A stretch of DNA of 64,000 nt, from assembly GCF_000004195.4 (NCBI RefSeq), contig NC_030679.2, positions 29,687,712 through 29,751,711 on the forward strand, in the 5' to 3' direction. Positions 56,292 through 64,000 of this stretch are shown here, in pieces (the first letter of the stretch is position 1; each line of letters starts with the position of its first letter). Made by a program: the position numbers and the translations under genes. This DNA is from Xenopus tropicalis (Eukaryota > Chordata > Amphibia > Anura > Pipidae). Below the pieces are notes generated by a model. The model saw only the letters and a list, made by a program, of their open reading frames with translations, had not been told where the DNA came from and did not search any database.

Positions 56292-57093
56292 TTAAAGGAC
56301 AAGGAAAGTCAAAATCTATTAAGCACACTATTACCGTAAATAGTACTACTATTGCTGTGTAAAAACGCTATAATTCTGGTTTGCCTAATGAAAGATTTAC
56401 AGAGATACACCTGCTACATTCTACAAACTTGTTTCAGAGAACGGCGCCGCCATTTTGTCAGCACCCCCCCCCCTCTGCTAGATCTCTCTCTCTGGTCCGC
56501 TCCCTCCTTGCCTCTCCCCCCACCAGCACCTGCTTGCTTCGTTTCGTCAGGACCGTACCCCCCCGTCCGATCTTTCTGTCCGGTCTGCTTCCCCTTTGCC
56601 TCTCCCCCCACCAGCATCTGCTTGCCGCTGCCACACACCACCCGCTCGCCTCTCCCCCCCTGCCTCTCCCCACCTTGCCTCTCCCCCCACCAGCATCTGC
56701 TTGCCGCTGCCACACACCACCCGCTCGCCGCTTGCCTCTCCCCCCCTGCCTCTCCCCACCTTGCCTCTCCCCCCACCAGCACCTGCTTGCCAGCTGTCTT
56801 CTGTGCCGCTGCCGTTCTGTGCCGTGCCGATTCTGTTCTGTGCCGCTGCTGCCATGGCAACCGGACGCTGGGGGGATGCGCATGCGCTGCCTAAGGTCTC
56901 AAGTCACCAAGTCTGGGAAGGAGCAAGGCATTATGGGAATCTTCTCTACCCTGCTCAGCGTTTTTTCTAACTGTTTGGCTTCAGATCATCTGAACGGGAG
57001 AAATATGGGGAGACTTAAGGGCACTATTGAGACAACTGAAGGTATGCCTGCAGCTTGAGATTAACTCTTTATTAGCCTTTCCTTCTCGTTTAA
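56292..57093 (+). mobile_element. T2/Kolobok-type MITE, 800 bp, both ends clear
   Basis: It starts TTAAAGGACAAGGAAAG and ends CCTTTCCTTCTCGTTTAA, a good inverted pair with TTAA on both sides. The left third contains GAACGGCGCCGCCATTTTG. The centre is a C-rich minisatellite, and the right part contains GCATTATGGGAATC. Long frames of 100-225 codons (Pro/Leu/Ser-rich forward, Gly/Ala/Arg-rich reverse) all translate the minisatellite and are not genes. Confidence 0.88.
56460..56800 (+). repeat. C-rich minisatellite inside the T2 element
   Basis: GCCTCTCCCCCCACCAGC occurs at about 56510, 56598, 56677 and 56763, each followed by AYCTGCTTGCC. From 56598 the period is 79-86 bp, with GCTGCCACACACCACCCGCT and short GCCTCTCCCC variants in between. 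On the minus strand this gives repeated G5-G6 runs, a strong G-quadruplex pattern. Confidence 0.85.
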
Positions 57094-57622
57094 AAGAAAA
57101 CTATACCTCCAAACCATGTAGGCCTCTATAAAATACAGTATATATTGCATAAAACAGCTTGTATGTTAAATATGTTAAACTCTGCATCTAAATAAACTGT
57201 TTCTGTAAAAATTATTTATTATTATTATTATTATTTAGTAGTATGTTCTATTGGTTAATCCTAAAAATAAAAACTGCCATTTTAAGTAGTAAAGGCCACC
57301 CCTTGGGATCATATTATTCACCGTGCACACAAACCAAACCAAGGGCACACATGCATATTAGGTCACATCAGCCAATTAATGGACAGAGTTCTGTCTTTTA
57401 CTCCCACACTACTTCCTGTTACAGTTAGAGCTGCATTATTTCCTGTCAGGTGATCTCTGAGGGAGCACTCAGCCCATCACCAAATGGTGGCTCTAGGGGA
57501 AAGATGTAAAAGGACAATGTTTACTAATACTCTATATATATTGCAGTTTGGTAAGATTCTTTAGCCACTTAATATAATATAAACTATTTGTTGGTTAAGT
57601 ATTCATTCTGGGGGTAGTACTG
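57090..57622 (+). mobile_element. T2-type MITE sharing a TTAA with its neighbour
   Basis: It begins TTAAAAGAAAACTATACC at the last TTAA of the preceding element and ends near CATTCTGGGGGTAGTACTG. I recognise CATGTAGGCCTCTATAAA, CTTCCTGTTACAGTTAG and CAGGTGATCTCTGAGG as a frequent Xenopus family with ends of the GGGGGTATAGTTTTC type. The right TTAA has been lost. Confidence 0.7.
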
Positions 57623-57725
57623 TGGCTTTGTTTCAAACATACGTAGTCTAAGAAGCAATTAAAAAAAGAAGGGCTCATTGCTGTACACAAGTGAAAATTA
57701 CAAAGTGCACACTGGATCTACTTAG

Positions 57726-57851
57726 AAATAGGATGTCAGGAGGGGGGCCCTGCAGGGGAGTTAGGGGGCGCGTCGGGGGACAGAGCGCGGTGGGGGACGC
57801 AGCCAGCGGGGGCACCTTGGGGGGTAAGGTGCACTCCCCAGTCTGACCCTG
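57726..57851 (-). mobile_element. GC-rich hAT-type MITE, CAGGGTCAGACTGG end
   Basis: The right border reads CCCCAGTCTGACCCTG, the reverse of a CAGGGTCAGACTGGGG start. CACCTTGGGGGG matches the inner unit of 51712-51913 on the other strand. The opposite end is not defined. Confidence 0.6.
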
Positions 57852-58249
57852 CCCACTACACTTGCAGTAACCCACTGTCCCACTGAGTAAGTTCCCATAC
57901 TTTCTTTTCTAAGTAACTATAATATATGATTTAAGCTGCATAGCTGTTCTACTTCTAGCCAGACATTCCCAAATGATGGACCTGTAAAGCGTTTTTCTAA
58001 AAACTGGGTGGAAATTGTGTAGGCTGGGGATTGACTGACCTAAATTGGATGTTTCTTGTACCAGTTATGGGTATGGCCCAACAACCTGTCTCAGTTTTAA
58101 GTAAAAAAATGTGTTACTTTTATATAAAGTAGTTGGTAGGTGCATTTTCACATGTGCAAAACAATGAGGTGTTACATAACTATTAGCATTAAATAATAAA
58201 AAAAAAAAGGAACACTTAGGACCATGCTCAGTCACTTCCTATTCTGGCC
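57852..58249. other. unique DNA, nothing recognised
   Basis: No feature seen. Confidence 0.4.
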
Positions 58250-58960
58250 TAAGACAAGACAGACATTTTGACTGGGGCAGCGTCAATGTTCCCGGTCGCC
58301 CTGCAGCACCCTAACTTCCCTAGCCCCCTTACCCCTTTCCAGAGGTCCCCAAATGATTGACACAGAGTCCAGGATGGAATTGTAAAGGCCACAGTTTTAT
58401 TTTTACAAACAGTTTTTAACCTTAATATGTAAATCCATAACAAATAACAGCAACCGGGGGAATGCTTCCCACCACACAGAACACACAACCAGAAAGAATG
58501 GTGCAGCTGCATTCTGGTGGGCAAGTGTTAGCGGTTGAGCCTCATCCTGTACCAACGCCTCCTGGGCCCAATACCCAGGGAGATACTGACCCATATCTCA
58601 CTAAGCGGGGGAACCTGAGCCCCTTACCACCTGGCAAGCATTCCCTAACACTAGCGCCCACTGCTGTGACTGAACAAAGGAGGGTGGGCGGCATGTTAAC
58701 CTTGGTACTACTGCCATGTGAGAGGGAGTGGAACAGCCTGCACTCCTTTTTATCCACTATCATGCCACCCTTGATACTGCCCATTTTTCCTAGTTTCCCT
58801 GCTTTCCTAGCCCAGTCAATACTCCCCTTTCCTTAACTCTTTGGTGTCTGGGGTGCTCATTCTAGTAACAACTCCTCCCTTCACCCAGTCACCATAACAG
58901 CCCAGTCACTCACTGTCAGTAATTTGCACCCTGCCTTAGAAATATATTAAAAACCACCAA
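58250..58960 (-). other. balanced-composition block, possible solo LTR
   Basis: This block differs in composition from its AT-rich flanks. On the minus strand AAAAATAAAACTGTGGCC (58387-58404) could supply a polyadenylation signal, and the C-rich text resembles frog LTR sequence. I could not find matching TG..CA ends with a short duplication, so an LTR is only a suggestion. Confidence 0.2.
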
Positions 58961-59111
58961 AAGCAATTGGACCAGAAAGTTGGCATCAGCTTCCATCTGA
59001 GTCGATTCTAGCTTAAACACTTACCTGTCCAAGCATCACAGTGTGAGGGGGGGGGGGCACACAATTACACCCTCTGCACTAGCATAGCTGAAATTTTGTT
59101 TTACTAAAAAT

Positions 59112-59425
59112 GACTTGGAAATCCAAGCAGGCTGTCACCTAGCACAAGCAGTAGTAGCGTCTGTATCTATCAATCCACCGTGCAGTCACAGGAGAGAACC
59201 TCTTTTCTCCCTCTGCTAAAATTACCTGTGCAGTACTCTGGCAAGGTCCTACCGCTGCTGTGACAAATAAAACTTAAAATACATTATCATATATCCACTG
59301 TTTTGATCCAGAGGAAAGCAAAAAACCCAACCTGAAGCCAGTGTCAGTTTGCTTCAAGAGGCAAAAAAATCCTTCCTGACCCCCTGGATTAAGCAATTGT
59401 AGTTAACATGAATTAAATACAATGC
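59112..59425 (-). repeat. LINE-derived interspersed repeat, copy 2 of an inverted pair
   Basis: Its reverse complement follows 23155-23466 closely: shared CAAGCAGGCTGTCACCTAGC, AGGAGAGAACC, CTGGCAAGGTCCTA and CACTGTTTTGATCCAGAGG. The outer part keeps CR1-like UTR words (AAATCCTTCCTGACC). The two copies are 36 kb apart in opposite orientation. Confidence 0.65.
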
Positions 59426-59968
59426 TGAGTTTAGACTGTTTAAAGATACAGAAAGCACATTCAGGAAAACATCCACATTCTTTTATTAAAAGATAATATG
59501 AGACCAAAAAGAAGAGAAACTCCTGGCATTTTTGCAAAATATGCAAAAAGGAGGAGGGTGGGTGGGATGTTTCTACCAGCTCAGAAGATAAGAAAATGAG
59601 TGCTTCTTTTTCTGACATCACATCCCTCTCTTTCTCCGCCCCCAGCCCAGCTTTCTCTTTCTGCCAATCTTTAAACATAAACCAGTATAATCTGGCTGCT
59701 GGTCATTCGAATCCCTTGTCATGCAGCTCCTGCGCTTATATCTCCAGGGCTTTCCTTTCTACCTGTTACCCCGAGGCACTGTGTAGTTTGGCATGCAGAT
59801 AATCCTTCCCACACTCCAACAAAAGGAACTGAGAGAAAAAGGATGAGTTGGATGAGTAAAACTGACAAGAACATGGAAGGAAATGCAATTAATACAAATA
59901 ATAATATTGCAATGGAAGAATTCCTTTCAGCTGCTTAACTTCCAACCTATGACCCAGCACAATGCATT

Positions 59969-59971
<3 letters not shown>
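59426..59971. other. unique DNA, nothing recognised
   Basis: No repeat termini or exon pattern are visible. Confidence 0.4.
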
Positions 59972-60039
<68 letters not shown>

Positions 60040-60077
60040 TGTATATATATACACTGTATATATATATATAGATAGAT

Positions 60078-60148
<71 letters not shown>
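59972..60148. repeat. compound (AT)n-(GATA)n microsatellite
   Basis: An (AT) tract of about 65 bp ends at 60036. Then comes the palindrome CAGTGTATATATATACACTG (60037-60056), more TA, and a GATA tract of about 19 units (60071-60148) with one irregular unit. Long Tyr/Ile/Ser-repeat frames here are meaningless. Confidence 0.95.
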
Positions 60149-60975
60149 CAGACATTGTGCGTCCCTGTTAGTTATGTAGTTTATGCAGGCACATGTTTAC
60201 TATGGTTCCCACTAGCTATTGCTTTATACATAAAACAACATTTTAGAAAATCCTCCTTCTGTCTCAAGATTTGCTGGTCATTTCTGATAAGAATAATAGA
60301 TCCTGGCTAGTTTTGTTTACAGTGAACTTTTTCTCCAGCTCAGATCGACCATCCACTGCTGTGCTCTATAATTTACTTAATTAGCAGCCTCACTCAAAAA
60401 AAAAAAAATATATAATAATAAAAACTGGGGAAAAAATATCTAATTTTCAGCTAATCATGTAAAAGGATAAAATGACATTTTCTCACAGTGGGAAATTCTG
60501 CTAATGGTTTCAAATAAAGATAATAATCACGAGGAATATCAGTTTCATGGTGAACAGCAAGGGGCAGAATTGAAAACAAGAATTAGCTGAATTTCTGCTC
60601 ACACATAGGGGTTTAAATAAACTGCGCGTCTTGTAAACAGGGGGGCCAAAAGGCTCAGAGACAGCTGCCTTGTTAGATTCAACCCTGTTTTCTTTGTTTG
60701 CTTGGTTTCTGCTAAGAATAAGCTGGTAAAGGTTCAATGAGAATGCAGAATTTCATTCTTACCAATTACTGTTAAAGAATAAGGTGAGTAAAATGGCTGC
60801 GATTTACATTGTAATCAGATTTGCCTGTCATGAAACCATATGAATGAATTCATATGCTAATCACAGACAAAATGAGGAAATTATGATAAATGTGCTGTAA
60901 GAGTTAACAACCCCATTAACTGCCAGTAGTTGGTGTTACAGTGCAACTGCCCTAAAGCTTGAGGGGGTACTTACT
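60149..60975. other. unique DNA with a possible conserved non-coding stretch
   Basis: 60500-60740 lacks repeat words and includes TTCAAATAAAGATAATAATC and GAATTAGCTGAATTTCTGC. It is a weak candidate for conserved non-coding DNA. Confidence 0.3.
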
Positions 60976-61280
60976 TTAAAGGAGAAAGAAAGGTAAAAAC
61001 GAAGTAAGCTTTATCAGAAAGGTCTATGTAAATACAGCCATAAGCACTCACAGAAACACTGCACTGACATCTCTGTCAAAAGATTTGTTGTGTCTGTTTT
61101 CTTGTGCCAGAGACACGCAGCTCTCTCCCCTCTCCTCTCTCCTGCTCCCCCCTTCCTCAAGAATGCTTAAAACTCACCCCCCCCCTTAGGAATGTGGATC
61201 TGAGCCAATCAGCAGGAAGCTTCCTCATAGTCTTACAAACTGAGCATGTACACGGGTCTTGCTCTTGGTGCAGTTGTTTT
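60976..61280 (+). mobile_element. T2/Kolobok-type MITE, left end clear
   Basis: It begins TTAAAGGAGAAAGAAAGG, a good T2 terminus, and matches 5077-5285 in its first part. GCCAATCAGCAGGAAGC and GAGCATGTACACGGG follow. The right end is replaced by a hAT-type fragment starting at 61286. Confidence 0.75.
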
Positions 61281-61285
61281 AGACT

Positions 61286-61520
61286 TCACCATAAAATTCA
61301 CGAAATGATGAAAAATCCCGTGTCTTTTTTTTTTGCCGCCCACGCTTTTTCCCGTGGCCGCGTCCTTTTTTTATGGGACCGCACCCAATTTGATTTTTTT
61401 TGATGCGCAACAAATTTTTTTGCAGCAAATTTTCACAGAAGTTTCGCAACCAATTCACCAATGGCGAAATGCAGAAATTTGCTGTGAATCTATACTTGGA
61501 GAAAAAATTTGCTCATCACT
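61286..61520 (+). mobile_element. hAT-type MITE, TAGTGATGAGC family, left end lost
   Basis: CTTCACCATAAAATTCACG, the GCGCAACAAATTTTTTTGC unit and GGAGAAAAAATTTGCTCATC are family words in the expected order. The left TAGTGATGAGC end is absent, and the copy abuts the T2 element. Confidence 0.7.
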
Positions 61521-61546
61521 GCCTGGATGAATTCTCATTCATCCAA

Positions 61547-61670
61547 GTCATGATATACAGTATCTAGTAGATATCTAGTAGGTCATGATATACAGTATCT
61601 AGTAGATATCTAGTAGGTCATGATATACAGTATCTAGTAGATATCTAGTAGGTCATGATATACAGTATCC
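61547..61670. repeat. 35-bp tandem repeat, 3.5 units
   Basis: GTCATGATATACAGTATC recurs at 61547, 61582, 61617 and 61652, exactly 35 bp apart. The complete units are identical, so the array is recent. Each unit contains the near-palindrome CTAGTAGATATCTAG. Confidence 0.95.
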
Positions 61671-61689
61671 TTCGAGACTTACTTATGCT

Positions 61690-62050
61690 CAATTTTTTCG
61701 GTTCGGGTTTTTTGCTACCAAAACACCATTTTGCAGCATAAAAAAAGGGATATTTTGTGATTTATTATGCAACAAAACTACAACAAATCTGAATAGAAAA
61801 ATACTTATACCTATCTAAAACCTGTTGAGATCATATAGAAGTCAATGGCAGATGTCCCTTTTACAACTGGAAGATCTTTCTTTGCTATGTGGTTTAAGAG
61901 GTTTTCTGGGTTTTGTAAAGCTGCATTTTTAGTTTGGATCTTTTGATAAATAATTGCCATTTGCAGGAAAGAAGTTATTCATGGTTTCTAAATACTCTAC
62001 TAACATTTGATTTTTCACTAAATTCACTAAAGCTTTAAAAGTGACCCAAA
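61690..62050. mobile_element. palindromic MITE, GGGGCTCATTTACTA relatives, decayed
   Basis: CTCAATTTTTTCGGTTCGGG and the central ATATAGAAGTCAATGGCAG, with matching right-hand words near 62035, resemble 44177-44640. The outermost GGGG ends are not found. Confidence 0.45.
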
Positions 62051-62916
62051 AACACGCACTACCTCACTTGTGTGTCTTAACACAAAGTTAGGGCATGGGG
62101 CTGAAGATAGGTAACGTTGTATTCATGGGGAGAGAGCAGGTCTTTGTGCTCCATGTGTAAGAACCTGCAGTTAGAGGTGCTGAGAGTAGGGCAGGGTGTA
62201 AAGGGCAAAACATGCTGACTTGTTCCTATTATTTAGGTCTCTTCACTATCAATAAATGTCCCCTTGAGAGTTGTTGATCCTCTGGGCAGCAGGTTGGACA
62301 TCCTAGATTGTGTATCCCCCCCCCCCCACCGGACTTCACCCCCAGAGAGGCCCCCAAGGTTCTTACCTTACATTAAAGGAATATGAAGAAGGCTGCGAGC
62401 CAGTGTCTAAGCTGTTCCCTTTCATCCTATTCCAGTATCATTAATGCCAGGTGCATTCCATCTCAGCCTCACTTTGGGGGAATAATTTCCAAATATTTGT
62501 AAGCTGCCTGCTTAATGAATATGTATGCTTTGTTCTTTGCAGAAATGCGTGAGGATTGCTTTCACACACTTCTTTTTTGAATCTTGGAAACAATAGGCAG
62601 ACTTTGTCACTTTTTTAAAGGTTATTTTTTAAATTAATGTTGCAGCTTTCCCTGAGCATAAAAAATGTGTAACAGGTATTATGCACTATCCCATCTAACT
62701 ATAATACTCGACTGTGCTTTGAATTTGATGTGCTCCTGTTCAGCATTTATAATACACTATATCAGAAAAGCACATCTGTCAGAGCTGTAACTCACTTCCC
62801 TTCCATCTGGCAGCCTGGAGCAGTCCATGTTGCATTGCTTTTAAGCACAACAGAGCTGCTTGGGATACACATTCCTTTCACTGCCCGGTCTACCAAAAAT
62901 ATTGAAGGGGAGATTA
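62051..62916. other. unique DNA, nothing recognised
   Basis: A run of C lies near 62317-62326. No repeat ends or exon-like frames were recognised. Confidence 0.4.
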
Positions 62917-63247
62917 TACAGGTAAGGGACCTGTTATCCAGAATGCTCGGGACCAAGGGTATTCCGGATAAGGGGTCTTTCCATAATTTGGATATCCATA
63001 CCTTAAGTCTACTAAAAAATCAATAAACCATTAATTAAACCCAATAGGATTGTTCTGCCCCAAAAATGGGTTATTATATCTTAGTTGGGATCAAATACAA
63101 GGTACTGTTTTATTATCACAGAGAAAAAAGAAATCAGTTTTAATAATCTGAATTATTTTATTAAAATGGAGTCTATGGGAGACAGGCTTTCCGTAATTCG
63201 GAGCTTTCTGGATAACAGGTTTCCGGATAACAGATCCCATACCTGTA
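62917..63247 (+). mobile_element. complete 330-bp ACAGGTATGGGACC repeat
   Basis: TACAGGTAAGGGACC and GGATCCCATACC-type ends (GATCCCATACCTGTA) are present, with the full series of centre words and no array expansion. It matches the size and order of 7728-8058. Confidence 0.85.
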
Positions 63248-63319
63248 CTAGAATTAACGTTTAGCATAACATAGACTATGAAATTTGGAGAATATTCAGT
63301 TTAATTGTTTTTTCACATT

Positions 63320-63513
63320 TACTTACCCCCGGGCCGGACCGGACCAGGGCAGGCAGGGCCAGGCCAGCATTACGCCCCCTTAGTCTGTTTAATTCCGGCC
63401 CGCCAATGACACCAAGTCTCGCGTGATGAGACTTGGCGTTGTCGGCGGGCCGGATTAAAAAGGCCAAGGGGCCGGATGTGGCCCGCGGGCCGTAGTTTGC
63501 CCACCCCTGCTGT
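63320..63513 (-). mobile_element. GC-rich hAT-type MITE, CAGGGGTGGGCAAACT end
   Basis: On the minus strand it begins CAGGGGTGGGCAAACTACGG followed by CCCGCGGGCC. This is a start shared by many vertebrate hAT elements. The far end is not sharply defined. It includes a strong hairpin at 63395-63453. Confidence 0.75.
63395..63453. repeat. 59-bp GC-rich hairpin
   Basis: CCGGCCCGCC (63395-63404) pairs with GGCGGGCCGG (63444-63453). Inside, CCAAGTCTC pairs with GAGACTTGG around the loop GCGTGAT. The pairing extends outward with TTTAAT and ATTAAA. Confidence 0.85.
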
Positions 63514-64000
63514 AGGGCCATAGCTTGCCAAGAATTTTATGTACCTTGATCCTGTAATTGTGGTGGACATTGGCCTGGAGCAGCCTGTGAGAATAAAGTA
63601 GGTGGTGTGTGGAAGTTTTATTGTAGTCAACTAGTTAACCATCTTACAGTATGTAACCCCAAACAGAAATGTTAGAACCCCTTGGGAGTAGATTGCTAGA
63701 TATTACTAGTGAGTGGGAGTTAGAGGAAATGTACCTGGTGATGTTTTTCCCTGGTGGTAGGTAAGAGTCCAGTGGTACAGACATGTCAGGTTAAGGGGGC
63801 TTGAAATTAAGTTAGTAAGAAAGATCATATAATAGAAGGTGCATCATTTGCTACTTGCTTAGTTACCCATAGCGAGCCATCAGCAACTAGTATTTACTGG
63901 TCAGTTGTTTAAAAACAACTCTTTTATTACATTACCCGTTTTTCCATATGCCATTGGGTGAGAGGCCTTATAAGATATGTAAAAGGTCCCCTGTTAGAAG
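63514..64000. other. unique DNA, nothing recognised
   Basis: No repeat ends or coding signal were seen. Confidence 0.4.

Noticed and set aside
56381..57058. Long overlapping open frames (up to 225 codons) on both strands
   Set aside because: They translate the C-rich minisatellite of a T2 MITE; composition is Pro/Ser/Leu or Gly/Ala/Arg repeats, and several frames are open at once.
58250..58960. Complete LTR retrotransposon
   Set aside because: No second LTR, primer-binding site, gag/pol similarity or defining ends were found; kept only as a low-confidence composition block.
59883..60155. Tyr/Ile/Ser-repeat protein frames
   Set aside because: They are translations of the (AT)n-(GATA)n microsatellite.
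1..64000. tRNA, rRNA or other structured RNA genes
   Set aside because: No clover-leaf with A and B boxes, rRNA core words or snRNA patterns were recognised by eye; a covariance-model search would be needed to exclude small ones.

Overview
This window looks like non-coding DNA from a frog genome, most likely Xenopus (tropicalis fits best). It is A+T-rich and has no dense open reading frames. Its interspersed repeats are ones I associate with Xenopus: TTAAAGG-ended T2/Kolobok-type MITEs, hAT-type MITEs with 8-bp target duplications, palindromic Harbinger-like elements flanked by TAA, a roughly 330-bp ACAGGTATGGGACC-ended repeat, and CR1- and L2-type LINE tails. Family names come from memory of such repeats and from terminal motifs and target-site duplications (TSDs) read directly here. 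No database was searched.

Layout. 0-16 kb: a hAT MITE, a hairpin MITE, a nest of three element types at 4.5-5.3 kb, a candidate enhancer with octamer and TAAT motifs at 8.7-9.1 kb, further hAT MITEs (two with perfect 8-bp TSDs), and an L2 LINE tail split by a palindromic element. 15-24 kb: more MITEs, one holding an L1-like polyadenylated insertion, and the main coding remnant, a 5'-truncated CR1-type retrotransposon on the minus strand (20.3-22.4 kb) with an almost intact reverse transcriptase. 24-32 kb: MITEs, a 34-bp minisatellite that grew inside a CR1 3' UTR, and a nested stack at 30.2-31.7 kb with a 113-bp tandem array. 32-41 kb: mostly unique DNA plus a second CR1 copy at 39 kb. 41-50 kb: more MITEs, including a second 113-bp array in inverted orientation. 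At 50.2-50.4 kb on the minus strand lies the only stretch that reads like a host coding exon. 51-64 kb: GC-rich hAT MITEs, a tandem of the 330-bp repeat, two T2 MITEs sharing one TTAA, an AT/GATA microsatellite and a GC-rich hAT MITE at the end.

No complete host gene, RNA gene, operon or CRISPR array is seen. The window is probably intergenic or a very large intron. The most informative observations are: an identical frame break with a 13-nt overlap of stop and new ATG in both CR1 copies; the minisatellite derived from a CR1 UTR; recurrent insertion of the same palindromic family into one site of another repeat; the candidate exon; and several unique AT-rich, homeodomain-motif-rich stretches that could be conserved non-coding elements.
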